Shown: positions 27,358 to 37,387 of the stretch, in pieces
Position numbering within the stretch: position 1 is the stretch's first letter
Layout of the letters: each line of letters starts with the position of its first letter
Assembly (NCBI GenBank): GCA_016705695.1
Contig: JADJLA010000011.1
Coordinates: 73,745 to 137,744, forward strand
Length of the DNA stretch: 64,000 bases
Direction: 5' to 3'
Source of the DNA: Sphingobacteriaceae bacterium
GTDB lineage: Bacteria; Bacteroidota; Bacteroidia; B-17B0; Aurantibacillaceae
Notes under the pieces: model-generated
Told to the model about the DNA's origin: nothing
Database searches by the model: none
What the model saw: only the letters and a program-made list of their open reading frames with translations
Position numbers and translations under genes: made by a program

Positions 27358-28395
27358 TTAACTTTTTGTTATTTCACCTCTAAGGTTAGTTTCTAATAAA
27401 TTTTTTATTTTTTTGCTTGGTAATTTTTGTCCTAATAAGAACATGAGTTTTGTTACGGCGGCTTCAAATGTTATATCTGATCCGCTCACAACGCCAATAC
27501 TTTTTAATTTAGCGCTGGTTTGATACATGCCCTGCACTACCCCGCCTTGTTGACATTGGGTAACATTGTAAATTACAATTCCTTTTTTTATTGACGCTTT
27601 TAATTCGTTAATGAACCATTCTTTTGTTGTAGCATTACCTGCGCCAAAGGTGAGCACGATCACCGCTTTAATTCCCGGTGTAGCTAAAACTGCTGTTAGC
27701 ATTTTTTTACTGATGCCCGGGAATAAATGCAACACAGTAATATCGTTGTTTAATTTTGTATGAACCTTTAATGCTTTTTTACCCGGAGCTGCAATGGCCA
27801 TGGTATTATAACCAATATTTACACCTGCCTCTGCTAAGTGCGGATAGTTTGGTGATTTGAACGCGTCAAAATGCTCGCTGTTGAATTTAAATGTGCGATT
27901 ACCTCTGTATAATTTGTACTCAAAATAAATACACACTTCCGATATCATTGGCTTTCCGTTCTTTCCGCGAGCCGCCGCAATTTCAATAGCTGTAATTAAA
28001 TTCTCTTTTCCATCGGTACGAATAGTTCCAATTGGCAATTGCGATCCTGTAAGAACTACGGGCTTTGCCAAATTCTCAAGCATAAAACTCAAAGCACTTG
28101 CGGTAAAACTCATGGTATCTGAACCATGCAGTATCACAAAGCCATCATACTTTGAATAGTTCGCTTGTATTGTTTGCGCCATTTCTATCCAAACCTCCGG
28201 CTGCATATCCGAAGAATCAATAGGATGTTTGAACGAAATAGAATTCAACTCCACATCAAATTTCTTTAATTCAGGAATTTGATTGGTAAGCGCTTTAAAA
28301 TTAAAAGGCTTTAATGATCCGGTGGCCACATCGTGCATCATGCCAATGGTTCCGCCGGTATAAATGAGTAATACTTTTGATCTAGGGTTTTTCAT
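27358..28395 (-). CDS. ansA: Type I L-asparaginase
   Basis: It hydrolyses asparagine to aspartate and ammonia. The 345-residue protein has the first active-site threonine in IYTGGTIGMMHD (residues 11-22), the second triad region in LHGSDTMSFTASAL near 94-107, and no signal peptide, fitting the cytoplasmic type I enzyme. It shares direction with cbs downstream and the DUF3127 gene upstream. A hairpin separates it from the latter. Confidence 0.92.
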   Translation of the reverse strand: MKNPRSKVLLIYTGGTIGMMHDVATGSLKPFNFKALTNQIPELKKFDVELNSISFKHPIDSSDMQPEVWIEMAQTIQANYSKYDGFVILHGSDTMSFTASALSFMLENLAKPVVLTGSQLPIGTIRTDGKENLITAIEIAAARGKNGKPMISEVCIYFEYKLYRGNRTFKFNSEHFDAFKSPNYPHLAEAGVNIGYNTMAIAAPGKKALKVHTKLNNDITVLHLFPGISKKMLTAVLATPGIKAVIVLTFGAGNATTKEWFINELKASIKKGIVIYNVTQCQQGGVVQGMYQTSAKLKSIGVVSGSDITFEAAVTKLMFLLGQKLPSKKIKNLLETNLRGEITKS

Positions 28396-28402
28396 AAATA
28401 AT

Positions 28403-28433
28403 AAAAGCCGTCACAACTTTTGCGACGACTTTT
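28403..28433 (-). terminator. Hairpin terminator between DUF3127 gene and ansA
   Basis: AAAAGCCGTC and GACGACTTTT form a stem with one mismatch around an 11-nt loop, with A and T tracts at both sides. It ends transcription from the DUF3127 gene, or attenuates read-through into ansA. Confidence 0.7.
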
Positions 28434-28443
28434 TATTGATTTC

Positions 28444-28848
28444 TTAGAATGGTAGATCCTCGTTATCGTCGCTTGCGCTAAATACCGGACTTGAATTATT
28501 TTCAAAACCTCCACCTTGTGTGTTTTGCGTTTTAGCCTGAGGCGTTTGACTTACTGAAGGGTTTGAAGCATTATTAAAACGCTCAATACGCCATGCTTCT
28601 AGTGTATTAAAATACTTAATGCCTTGCGGACCATTCCACTCACGACCACGAAGGTTGAATTGAATTTTTATCTCATCCCCAACATTATATTGGTCAAGAA
28701 TTGTGCATTTGTCTTGCGTTACTTGAAAACTTACATGCTGTGGATACGGCGTGTTTGCTTCTGTAGTTAAAACGAATTCGCGTTTTTGAAAACGATCACT
28801 CACTTTTTGAGTATCGAATTTTGCTTTTAGTGTTCCTGTTACTTCCAT
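28444..28848 (-). CDS. DUF3127 domain protein
   Basis: The 134-residue protein opens MEVTGTLKAKFDTQKVSDRF and contains KREFVLTTEANTPYPQHVSF and the NLRGREW motif, the marks of DUF3127, an OB-fold-like family of Bacteroidota. The C-terminal ~40 residues are disordered, rich in Asn, Ser and Gln, and end in an acidic tip DDNEDLPF. That layout is like single-stranded DNA-binding proteins, so nucleic acid binding is a reasonable inference but is unproven. Confidence 0.85.
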   Translation of the reverse strand: MEVTGTLKAKFDTQKVSDRFQKREFVLTTEANTPYPQHVSFQVTQDKCTILDQYNVGDEIKIQFNLRGREWNGPQGIKYFNTLEAWRIERFNNASNPSVSQTPQAKTQNTQGGGFENNSSPVFSASDDNEDLPF

Positions 28849-28959
28849 GTTATATTTATTTTTTTATTTTTTTACAAATTCAAAAGTTTAAAGTTCAAAG
28901 CCAAAATTCATTAGATCAGAATTGTACCCTTTTTGGCTTTTGACTTCTTACTTTTAACT

Positions 28960-29814
28960 TTAGTTTAAAAGCACCAACCACGCCTCTTTTACCTTATTAG
29001 CATCCAACAACGTTTTTGCGTACTGATGTTTTTCTTCTTCATTAGTAAATTTTTTTAAAGAACTTTTATAAGCCGTTAACTCTTCACTTGCAGGTAATGC
29101 TTCTACACTACCCAACAAACCTAAGTTATTTCCGCTTAAAACCTTGCTATGTTTTATAGATTCCGGAAAAGAATCTATCCCAATTCCAATGCTTGTAATA
29201 GGTTTTTGCACTTCAAACAAACTATCGCCATGCGCTCTACAATACCAATTATCACCCATGCGCGAAACAAGATCTATTTTTTTAGTGTCAATTTGATTGT
29301 TCTCATCCAAAATATCATCCTGAATATGAATTTTAATAACTTCACAAATAACTAAATTACCCGCTCCACCTTTCTCGCCCAAACTTTTTATTTCCATTAC
29401 TTTACACTCTAATTGCACAGGTGATTCTTTAACTCTAAATGGTTTTACAAGATCAGACTTTATTGGTGTGAAATTTGCTTTTTCAAATTCGTTAACGCCT
29501 TTTGGAAACGGGCTACTTGCTAAACTAGTTTGCTGAACCATCTCATAGTTCACCATATTCACAACAACCTCCGGAACTTCCATTACATTATCCAAGGTAT
29601 CTTTTGTGGCCCCTGTTCGTCCACTACGGGCGGGCGAAAAAACCAAAACAGGAGGATTGCTCGAGAAAATATTAAAGAAACTAAAAGGCGCTAAATTTGG
29701 TTTACCATCTTTACTAATAGTGCTGGCAAAACAAATAGGACGAGGAGCTATAGCGTTCTGCAAATATTTTTGAAGAACTTGAATGGTTAGTTCCTTGGGG
29801 TCGAGCGTTAACAT
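28960..29814 (-). CDS. Flavin reductase family (FMN-binding split barrel) protein
   Basis: The 284-residue protein has the flavoredoxin pattern: ALAPRP-type turn (AIAPRPICFASTISKDGKPN at 17-36), NLAPFSFFNIFSSNPP, and GRTGATKDT. These proteins bind FMN and often act as flavin or ferric reductases, or as flavoproteins of unknown partner. The last ~70 residues form an extra helical tail, common in the Bacteroidota members. It appears monocistronic; no oxygenase partner is nearby. Confidence 0.86.
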   Translation of the reverse strand: MLTLDPKELTIQVLQKYLQNAIAPRPICFASTISKDGKPNLAPFSFFNIFSSNPPVLVFSPARSGRTGATKDTLDNVMEVPEVVVNMVNYEMVQQTSLASSPFPKGVNEFEKANFTPIKSDLVKPFRVKESPVQLECKVMEIKSLGEKGGAGNLVICEVIKIHIQDDILDENNQIDTKKIDLVSRMGDNWYCRAHGDSLFEVQKPITSIGIGIDSFPESIKHSKVLSGNNLGLLGSVEALPASEELTAYKSSLKKFTNEEEKHQYAKTLLDANKVKEAWLVLLN

Positions 29815-29909
29815 CGTATAAAAATACTAATAAACAGTGGTAATTTTGAGCGGTGTTGAAAAGTGATGAAATTTAGCTCAAACATATGCCCCTAAAGGGT
29901 TTCAGGACA

Positions 29910-30686
29910 TCAGGAAAGCCTATTTTTAAGCATTTTTAAGTAATTGGGTAGTTGAAGTAAATGGCTCCCATACCAACTAAACATTTCGCCATCCACCAAT
30001 ACAAATCGACAATTTTTTACCGCACCTTGAAGCTCTTGAATATGTTTTTGATCAAAAGGAAAGGGTTCGCTGGATAAAAAACAATAATCAGCGCCAGTTA
30101 GATCTTCAATTGTGATCTTTGGATACCTTTTTTTATCCTTAAAATGATTGATAATGCCACACTCCTTCATAATGGAATCAATAAAAGTATCTGTTGCGGC
30201 AACCATATAAGGTTTGCTCCAAATAAAATATGCAACGCGTTTTCGTTCAAACAAATTACTCACCTCTTTCATGCTTTCAATAATCTGCGTTACCATGGCT
30301 TCACTTTCTGTTTTCTTTCCGCAAATTTCGCCAAGCTTCAGCATCATATCAAACGCATCGTCCAAACTATTCACATCACTCATCCACACAGGAAAATATT
30401 CCTTTAATTCCTCAATTTGTTCTTTTACATTCTCTTCTTTGTTTCCAATAATGAGGTCGGGTTTCAAGCTCTTTATTTTTTCAATATCCAATTGTTTTGT
30501 ACCTCCAACTCTTGCAACACTTTCAAACATTTGCTTTGGGTGAATACAAAATTTAGAGATGCCTACCAATTCATTTTGCAAGCCAAGGTCCCACAGGTAC
30601 TCGCTTTGCGAAGGAATCAACGAAATGATGCGTTTTGGAACAGCATTTAATTCGATGGTTTGTTGTAATTGATCTAAGTATAACAC
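29910..30686 (-). CDS. BtuF-like helical backbone metal/corrinoid receptor, without signal peptide
   Basis: The 258-residue protein follows the periplasmic-binding fold of cobalamin/iron-complex receptors: PKRIISLIPSQSEYLWDLG near 17, GISKFCIHP, KSLKPDLIIGNKEEN and a C-terminal SWYGSHLLQLPNYL. There is no signal peptide from ATG 30686, so it may be cytoplasmic or use a different start. This group is annotated as cobalamin-binding or helical backbone metal receptor. No transporter genes adjoin. The ligand is unknown. Confidence 0.8.
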   Translation of the reverse strand: MLYLDQLQQTIELNAVPKRIISLIPSQSEYLWDLGLQNELVGISKFCIHPKQMFESVARVGGTKQLDIEKIKSLKPDLIIGNKEENVKEQIEELKEYFPVWMSDVNSLDDAFDMMLKLGEICGKKTESEAMVTQIIESMKEVSNLFERKRVAYFIWSKPYMVAATDTFIDSIMKECGIINHFKDKKRYPKITIEDLTGADYCFLSSEPFPFDQKHIQELQGAVKNCRFVLVDGEMFSWYGSHLLQLPNYLKMLKNRLS

Positions 30687-30728
30687 ATCCCAAATTTATT
30701 TAAAAAAATTGAGCATCTTTGCCCAAGT

Positions 30729-31619
30729 TTGAACAAAGCTAATTTAGGACATATTGCACTTCTGGTGGCGCAGGTAATTTACGCCATGAATTACTCAATT
30801 GCTAAAGACCTTATGCCGGCCTATTTACAGCCTTTTGCCTTAGTACTTCTTCGCATAACAGGTGCCGGAATACTGTTTTGGATACTCTCCCTTTTCACTA
30901 AAAACGAAAAAGTTGAAAAAGAGGATATGAAAAAATTGCTTTGGCTTACTTTGTTCGGGATTGTAATAAATCAAGTGTTTTTTATTTGGGGCTTGAGCCT
31001 AACAAAGCCAATTAATTCTGCTATCATCATGATCTCAAACCCTATCATGGTGTTTGTTTTTACATTGATCGTTTTAAAAGAAAGGATCACCATACCAAAA
31101 ATAAGCGGTTTGTTTTTAGCGATCACCGGCGCTTACATAATTTTACGTTACAGAGGTAATTTTGAATTGGGTAGCGACACCATGCTCGGCGATCTTTTTA
31201 CACTTATAAACTCAGCTTCTTGGGCTATTTTTGTAGTATTTAGCAAACCCTTATACAACAAATACAGTACCGTTACGGTAATGAAATGGATGTTCCTAAT
31301 AGGAAGCGTTTACATTTTACCAATTGGCGGATATGATATATTGCACACTAATTGGGCTGCTTTTGATGGTAACGCTATTTTTGCAACAGCGTTTGTGGTG
31401 GTTGCAACAACGTTTTTGGCGTATCTACTAAATATTTACGGTTTACAGCAATTAAGCCCTAATGTAGTAAGTATGTACATTTACTTGCAGCCTTTTTTAG
31501 CGTCGTTATTTGCTATATCTTTAGGCAAAGATAAACTCGACCTAACAAAAATGTTGGCCGGCGCGTGTATAATACTTGGATTGTATTTAGTAACATTGAA
31601 ACCAAAAATAGAGAAATGA
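30729..31619 (+). CDS. EamA family (DMT) permease
   Basis: The 296-residue protein has ten hydrophobic segments in two EamA repeats; the first begins LGHIALLVAQVIYAMNYSIA and the second LINSASWAIFVVFSKPLY. The start is TTG 30729, the first in frame. Family members export amino acids or other small metabolites; the substrate cannot be read from sequence. Its stop overlaps the yicC ATG in an ATGA, indicating translational coupling. Confidence 0.88.
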   Translation: MNKANLGHIALLVAQVIYAMNYSIAKDLMPAYLQPFALVLLRITGAGILFWILSLFTKNEKVEKEDMKKLLWLTLFGIVINQVFFIWGLSLTKPINSAIIMISNPIMVFVFTLIVLKERITIPKISGLFLAITGAYIILRYRGNFELGSDTMLGDLFTLINSASWAIFVVFSKPLYNKYSTVTVMKWMFLIGSVYILPIGGYDILHTNWAAFDGNAIFATAFVVVATTFLAYLLNIYGLQQLSPNVVSMYIYLQPFLASLFAISLGKDKLDLTKMLAGACIILGLYLVTLKPKIEK

Positions 31620-32485
31620 TCAGATCAATGACAGGCTTTGGAAAATTTACCAAAGAATTTAAAGATAAAACCATTACCGTTGAAGTGCGCTCGTTGAATA
31701 GCAAGGGCGCGGATATTAGTTTGCGTTTGTCGTCTATGTTTAGAGCATATGAATTAGACCTAAGAAATGAACTTACCAAACAATTAGAGCGCGGAAAAAT
31801 TGACCTAAGTGTTTATGTAGAAAGCAAAGCAGAAGATACACCTATTGAAATAAACATTCCACTAGCAAAAGCATATCACACTAAACTAAAAGAACTAGCA
31901 ACCGCAATTGGAGAAAATAACACCGATCTTTTTAAAGAAGTGATAAAAATGCCCGACGTGATGAAGAACGAGCGCAAAGAGGCAGATGAAAATGTGTGGA
32001 AAGAGATCATGGGATGTATTAATGAAGCCATAAAAGACCTTAATAAATTCAGAGATCAGGAAGGAAAGTCGATAGAAGCAGATTTTAATACGCGTATTGG
32101 TGTAATTTCAAGTTCGTTGAACAGCATTGTTGAATTAGACAAGAACAGACTTGCCAAAATAAAAGACCGTATCAAAAATAATTTAGGCGAAGTGATTGGG
32201 TTTGACAAAATAGATTCGAACCGTTTTGAGCAAGAGTTAATATATTACATTGAAAAATTAGATATCAACGAAGAAAAAGTGCGTTTGAAACAACATCTAG
32301 ATTATTTCACATCTACAATGAAAGAAAACTCCATTGGCAGAAAGCTAAATTTCATTACACAAGAAATTGGTCGCGAGATAAACACGATTGGCTCAAAAGC
32401 TAATGATGCGGATATGCAAAAACTTGTAGTACTAATGAAAGATGAATTAGAAAAATTAAAAGAACAAAGCAGTAATGTTTTGTAA
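31616..32485 (+). CDS. yicC: YicC family endoribonuclease
   Basis: The start is ATG 31616, which begins the invariant MIRSMTGFGK and overlaps the EamA stop; a longer upstream frame is ignored. The 289-residue protein keeps the C-terminal family block EKVRLKQHLDYF, then GRKLNFITQEIGREINTIGS and MKDELEKLKEQ. YicC proteins of other bacteria are RNA-binding endoribonucleases. The opening and closing motifs and length are normal. Confidence 0.92.
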   Translation: MIRSMTGFGKFTKEFKDKTITVEVRSLNSKGADISLRLSSMFRAYELDLRNELTKQLERGKIDLSVYVESKAEDTPIEINIPLAKAYHTKLKELATAIGENNTDLFKEVIKMPDVMKNERKEADENVWKEIMGCINEAIKDLNKFRDQEGKSIEADFNTRIGVISSSLNSIVELDKNRLAKIKDRIKNNLGEVIGFDKIDSNRFEQELIYYIEKLDINEEKVRLKQHLDYFTSTMKENSIGRKLNFITQEIGREINTIGSKANDADMQKLVVLMKDELEKLKEQSSNVL

Positions 32486-32533
32486 ATAATTTTCAAAAGT
32501 ATATCTTAACACTAACAATTTAACCTTAAGGCC

Positions 32534-33025
32534 ATGAAAATAAAAATGATCGCAACCATGCTTATCACATTCTCAGTAATGTTAAGCACCGCACAAAATT
32601 TTTCTCTGCAAGCTAAATCAGGAGATGTAGAATTAGATGCCAGCTTAAATGACATCAATGTAAAAGCAAAGTTGGATCTGCCGCTTTTCAAAAAGGATCT
32701 GGCCGTGGAATTCAACATTGGTGAACCAAAAATTGATAAACTAATTGTAGACATGAAAATGTCGCCCGCCGATGCCTATATGACCTTACAAGTTGCCAAT
32801 ATGACCAAAAAAGAACCGGATGTAGTTGCACAATCATACTCCGTTAATAAAGATAAAGGTTGGGGAGTTATTGCAAAAGAAATGGGAATTAAGCCGGGTT
32901 CGCCCGAGTTTCATGCTTTAAAAGGAAAAGCCAAAGGAAAAAAAGATAAAGGCAATAAAGGCGAAAGTGGAAATGGCAATGGTAATGGCAATGGTAAAGG
33001 AAACGGTAAAGGCAAAAAAAAATAG
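32534..33025 (+). CDS. Secreted protein with Gly/Asn/Lys-rich tail
   Basis: A signal peptide (MKIKMIATMLITFSVMLSTA) precedes about 100 residues with no known domain, including a segment SVNKDKGWGVIAKEMGIKPG that looks like a short helical repeat seen in secreted Bacteroidota proteins. The last ~35 residues are almost only Lys, Gly and Asn, with a (GN)n core. The stop codon lies at the left tip of the inverted repeat at 33024. Function is unknown. Confidence 0.7.
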   Translation: MKIKMIATMLITFSVMLSTAQNFSLQAKSGDVELDASLNDINVKAKLDLPLFKKDLAVEFNIGEPKIDKLIVDMKMSPADAYMTLQVANMTKKEPDVVAQSYSVNKDKGWGVIAKEMGIKPGSPEFHALKGKAKGKKDKGNKGESGNGNGNGNGKGNGKGKKK

Positions 33026-33104
33026 GTCTCGATACAATTTTTTGCAAGAGGCCTTGCTTCGCCGAAGCTACGCGAAGGCAAGCAGGCAAAAAATCACTCG
33101 ACCT
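33024..33104. repeat. Imperfect inverted-repeat intergenic element
   Basis: AGGTCTCGAT...TTTTTTGC at the left end faces GCAAAAAATCACTCGACCT at the right, with an inner hairpin around GCTTCGCCGAAGC and CTTGCTTCG/CGAAGGCAAG. It could act as a terminator for the preceding gene. The style matches other interspersed palindromic elements of the window, though the sequence is its own family. Confidence 0.65.
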
Positions 33105-33171
33105 GACAGAGCGAATGCAGCCGGAAGTTTGGCGGCCAAATAAAATGATTTAAGAACCTACTTTTATTCTA

Positions 33172-34086
33172 TTGAATTCCCAAACAAAATATCTAGTTGT
33201 AATTGCCGGACCAACCGCAGTTGGAAAAACAAAACTAGGTATTGAACTTGCCAAGCATTATAATAGTGTTATTCTCTCTGCCGATTCGCGTCAATTTTAC
33301 AAAGAGCTAACTATTGGTACTGCTAAACCAAGTGAAAGTGAATTGCAAGAAGTAAAACATTACTTCATAAATAATAAAAACATCACCGAACTTTTTGGTG
33401 CCGGGCATTTTGAAAAAGAAGCCATTCCCCTACTCGACCAATTATTTAAAGAGCACCAATTGGTGTTTGTAGTTGGGGGATCGGGATTATATATCGACGC
33501 TTTGCTTTATGGCGTTGATGAATTTGAAGATGTGCCAATTGAAGTTCGTGAGAAATTAAATGCGGAGTTTGAAGAAAAAGGAATTGAACCATTACAAAAC
33601 GAATTAAAAGAAAAAGATCCTGTTTATGCTGCTAAAGTTGATCTCAGCAATTCTCAAAGAGTGATTAGAGCCTTAGAAGTTTGCCGACATAGCAAAAAAC
33701 CTTACTCTTCTTTTTTAAAGAAAAATACAACCGAACGAAACTTTACACCTTTAAAAATATTCATTAATACCGATCGCGAAAAATTATACGAACGCATAAA
33801 CCTACGTGTTGATGAAATGATGAAACAAGGATTATTAAATGAAGTAAAAAGTTTAACAGAGTACAAAAATGTAAATGCATTAAAAACGGTTGGGTATAAA
33901 GAATTGTTTGATCACCTGGAAGGCTTGTTTACACTGGAAGAAGCAACTACCAAAATAAAACAGCATACGCGCAATTACGCTAAACGTCAAATAACCTGGT
34001 TTAAAAATCAGGATGAATGGGAGAGTTTTGAACCCAATGATCTCGAAAAAATAAAAGCATACTTAGATATTATTATTTCGATTTAG
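33172..34086 (+). CDS. miaA: tRNA dimethylallyltransferase
   Basis: It transfers a dimethylallyl group to A37 of tRNAs reading UNN codons. The 304-residue protein has the P-loop AGPTAVGKTK (residues 12-21), the DSRQFY motif that recognises the substrate, GGSGLYIDALLYG, and KTVGYKELFDHLEG near 240. The start is TTG 33172, placed at the normal distance before the P-loop. The end overlaps the convergent membrane-protein gene by 14 nt. Confidence 0.95.
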   Translation: MNSQTKYLVVIAGPTAVGKTKLGIELAKHYNSVILSADSRQFYKELTIGTAKPSESELQEVKHYFINNKNITELFGAGHFEKEAIPLLDQLFKEHQLVFVVGGSGLYIDALLYGVDEFEDVPIEVREKLNAEFEEKGIEPLQNELKEKDPVYAAKVDLSNSQRVIRALEVCRHSKKPYSSFLKKNTTERNFTPLKIFINTDREKLYERINLRVDEMMKQGLLNEVKSLTEYKNVNALKTVGYKELFDHLEGLFTLEEATTKIKQHTRNYAKRQITWFKNQDEWESFEPNDLEKIKAYLDIIISI

Positions 34087-34477
34087 TTGGTGGAGTTGCT
34101 TTTGGCACAAGCGCCGCAATTAAAATACCTAAGAAAACACAAAACAATATTAAACAAGCAATAATAAATGGTCCCAAAATTGCAGCACTGCCAAAATAAG
34201 CGCCAAGTGTTGTTAAAAGTAAAGCTAAAATTAAAAGAAAGGCCAAATACATACAAACCACAGTAATAGGCATCCATCTGCCTTTGTACTTATCAGGCTC
34301 ACGCTTAAATTGAAATAAAGAAATATAGGCCATTACAATGGGTGCCAAAGCAAGAAGAGCAAGTAATATTGTTACAGAACCACTTAATCCAGCAGCTGTG
34401 CTTCCCTTACTAAGTATCATACCCAAAATATATAGCAGCAAACTTGCTAGTCCTAGTGGATTTATTTTGCGCGGCAT
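34073..34477 (-). CDS. Four-span membrane protein
   Basis: The 134-residue protein has four hydrophobic segments (about 8-25, 30-55, 70-92 and 97-122), a charged loop QFKREPDKYKGRW and a lysine-rich C-terminus. It resembles small DUF4190-like membrane proteins in general pattern only. No function can be given. It is convergent with miaA. Confidence 0.6.
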   Translation of the reverse strand: MPRKINPLGLASLLLYILGMILSKGSTAAGLSGSVTILLALLALAPIVMAYISLFQFKREPDKYKGRWMPITVVCMYLAFLLILALLLTTLGAYFGSAAILGPFIIACLILFCVFLGILIAALVPKATPPTKSK

Positions 34478-34525
34478 TTCGGGCTGTTGAGGCCTCTCTT
34501 ATTCAACCAATTTCTACACAAGCTC

Positions 34526-34978
34526 TTACATTACCACTTCCTTAATGCCGTTTGCATATTTAATAAGCGCAACTCTTGATTTACTAATACTATAAGTTGG
34601 GCCATCAACATTATCACAACGTTTGTACTTAATATTCTTTTCGTCGATCTCAAGGATCTTTACCTTTAATTCATCAGCATTTTGAAGCAAAATAACATCG
34701 CCACAAGTGTCATTATTTAAAATAAGTAGCGGCCTTCTTGTAAAAAGATCTATGTCACTTTCCCTGTTCGCAGCTGCAACAACCTCCTCAGTTACGATCT
34801 CATTTGCAAGAGAAGGTTTCTCGTTCTTTAATACCTCTTGTTTTTTAGTTTCTTTCGAATGTTTGGAATTCCAAGCAACATGATAGCCTCTTCTGTAAAT
34901 ACGTTTTTCTACACTGCAGGAAGCAATTATAAATACAGCAATTGAAAGTATGAGTGATGTGCGAAAAAAACTCTTCAT
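34526..34978 (-). CDS. Small lipoprotein
   Basis: ATG 34978 begins a lipoprotein signal (MKSFFRTSLILSIAVFIIAS followed by Cys21); an upstream ATG at 35005 is less likely. The mature part has a basic segment, then a beta-rich C-terminal domain (DVILLQNADELKVKILEID, then KYKRCDN) like the small domains in Bacteroidota proteins that end with SKSRVALIKYANG. Function is unknown. It may be co-transcribed with the four-span membrane protein downstream. Confidence 0.65.
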   Translation of the reverse strand: MKSFFRTSLILSIAVFIIASCSVEKRIYRRGYHVAWNSKHSKETKKQEVLKNEKPSLANEIVTEEVVAAANRESDIDLFTRRPLLILNNDTCGDVILLQNADELKVKILEIDEKNIKYKRCDNVDGPTYSISKSRVALIKYANGIKEVVM

Positions 34979-35115
34979 TTTCACAAAGTTAATCAAATAG
35001 CCCAAAGTATTAAACTGCTTTGAAAACCACTACCAGAAAGGGCTTCAAGGTAATTAGACATAAATTTGCAATTTTTGCAAATTATACTTATGTTTAATAT
35101 CGATTATCGATCATC

Positions 35116-36111
35116 ATGAAAACAAAAACAAAGACGGTTCAGGATATTTTTATTCAAAAATTAAAAGAAACCCTGCCTCCTTCTATTGGAATTGCAGAAG
35201 AGATAGCCGAATTGCTTGGCATAAGTATTGATAGCGCTTACCGCCGAATAAGAGGCGAAACAGACATTAGCATTAACGAGATCCAAACCATCACAAAAAA
35301 GTATGGTATATCCTTGGATAATATTTTTTCCAATTTAGGCGATACCGTAACATTTACATATACAAAACTAACGGATAGCGAGGTAAATTTTGAGAAATAC
35401 CTAACTCGTTTGTATGGGCATACAAAAATGCTCAATACCTTTCCTAACCGCAAATTATTTTATGTGGCCGAAGAGCTTCCCATTTTCTATTCATTCTTTG
35501 ATAAACAACTCACCGAATTTAAATTATTCTATTGGCAACGCAGCGTGCTTAATATCCCGCAGCGCCAGAGCCAGAAATTTGAATTTGGCATCATAGATCC
35601 AAAATTGGTTGATCTCGCTCACAACTGTTATTTAGAGTATAAAAAAGTTCCTTCGGTAGAGATCTGGCACGACAAAACCATATTTACTGTTACCAAACAA
35701 TTAGAGTTTTATTTGGAAAGCGGTGTATTCGCTAATAAAAAAGATGCGCTTTTACTTATTCAAAAAGTAAAAGAACTTTCCAAAATGTTATTAGAGAACG
35801 CTGAAGATAGTCGCAAATTAAAAAGCGATACCGGCGAAACTTATCAATTATACAGTAGCGAGGTTGTACTGGGCACAAACTGTATCTTTTTAAAAGTTGC
35901 AGACACTAGTCACGCCTACGTTAGTTTCAATACCATGAATTCATTGAACACTAGCAATAGCGAATTTTGTGAAGAAACAGAACATTGGGTAAAGAACATC
36001 ATTAAAAAAAGCACCTTAATAAGTGGTGTTGCCGAAAAACAGCGCTACCAGTTCTTCAACAAACTTAATACAGCTATCGACAACTGCGAAGCGCGACTGA
36101 ATTCATTTTAA
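35116..36111 (+). CDS. Helix-turn-helix regulator with long sensory C-domain
   Basis: Residues ~18-60 form an XRE/BetR-like helix-turn-helix: SIGIAEEIAELLGISIDSAY, then RRIRGETDISINEIQTITKK. The following ~270 residues are not a known ligand domain. The N-terminal type is seen in a Bacteroidota family of regulators of this size. The MFS permease gene begins 17 nt downstream, suggesting that the regulator controls, or is co-expressed with, the permease. Confidence 0.75.
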   Translation: MKTKTKTVQDIFIQKLKETLPPSIGIAEEIAELLGISIDSAYRRIRGETDISINEIQTITKKYGISLDNIFSNLGDTVTFTYTKLTDSEVNFEKYLTRLYGHTKMLNTFPNRKLFYVAEELPIFYSFFDKQLTEFKLFYWQRSVLNIPQRQSQKFEFGIIDPKLVDLAHNCYLEYKKVPSVEIWHDKTIFTVTKQLEFYLESGVFANKKDALLLIQKVKELSKMLLENAEDSRKLKSDTGETYQLYSSEVVLGTNCIFLKVADTSHAYVSFNTMNSLNTSNSEFCEETEHWVKNIIKKSTLISGVAEKQRYQFFNKLNTAIDNCEARLNSF

Positions 36112-36127
36112 CCTGTGTACTTTTTAA

Positions 36128-37387
36128 ATGAACAAATGGTTCTCTTTTATCGACGATTACCGTAACATTGAAAGACCCATTCTCAATGTAGTCATTGCCG
36201 AGTTCTTTATTCAAATGGTAAATGCCACGTTTATGTTGGTGCTACCTTTATACATGAGTCGCATGAATTATAGCAATGAAGAAATTGCGCTCTTCCTCAC
36301 TTTTCGTTTTATTGGCGTATTTCTTTTAGCATTACCTATCGGAAAATTCATTAAAGGAAAAAAATTATACCCCTTCTTTTACATTTCAGCCCTTGGAGTT
36401 CCGTTATTTGGTTTAGCAAGCGTTGGTGCCATTTATTTTAAAATTGATCTACTTATTTACATAACTTTATTTTTATGGGGCTCCATGTTCACGTTCATGC
36501 AGATCCCTGTTTCGCCTTTTATATTACGCAATTCTTCAAAAGCAAATCATACGCCCGCCATAGCATTAAGCTATAGCACCTGGAGTTTTGGCGGAATTGT
36601 AAGTGGTTTTATTACTGCCGTATTATGCTACATAAATAAAGATCTGTTCAACGAACAAAATATCCTCATCATATTTTCCGCGCTCGGTTTCTTTGGCTTT
36701 TTTCTTTCTTATTAAAAACCCTATGAAAGAACTAATTGAAGAGCGTGCTATAACGCGCGATCATCATCACAAACACAAAACCGACTGGCATTTGATCATC
36801 AAAGCACTTATTCCTACATTTATTATTGCCACTGGAGCAGGATTAACCATTCCGTTCATCAGCTTGTTCTTTGAAAAAGTGCATCGTGTTAGCACAGGAG
36901 AATTCTCCACTTATAGTGCTATAGCTTCGTTATTAGTTGCGTACGCTGCTTTGATGGTGCCGAAAATAAAAAAACATGTCGGTTATAAAATTGCTATACC
37001 CACCACACAATCGTTGGCAGTTATGTCACTAATTGCTATGGCAACCACCGAATTGTATTCGCAATACAGCATTGCGCTATTTATAGCTATTGCCTGTTAT
37101 TTATTACGTCAGCCCTTAATGAATATGGCGGGACCAATGACCACCGAATTAGTTCTTAATTATGTAGGTAAAAATAACCGCGAGATCACAAGTGCCCTAA
37201 CATCGGCCATTTGGAGCGGAAGTTGGGTTATAAGTGGCTTTTGGTTAATATTCTTTTTAGATTTGGCTTTCAGTTCGTAAATATTTTCCTAATTACATCG
37301 GCGTTATACGCTTTGGGGGTTATATTGTACTACGGTTTAATTGTTGATTATATAAAACGTGAGCAAAAAGGATTGATTGAGAACTAA
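36128..37387 (+). pseudogene. MFS permease interrupted by two frameshifts
   Basis: Three frames join to one ~420-residue, 12-span major facilitator protein. The first part (MNKWFSFIDDYRNIERPIL...) breaks near 36700 in a T-rich run. The second (LIKNPMKELIEE..., with the loop HHHKHKTDWH) runs to about 37255. The last (QFVNIFLITSALYALGVILY) ends at 37387. Both breaks lie in homopolymer tracts, and no other damage is seen, so they may be sequencing errors and the gene may be intact. The substrate is unknown. Its end overlaps the next gene by 11 nt. Confidence 0.75.
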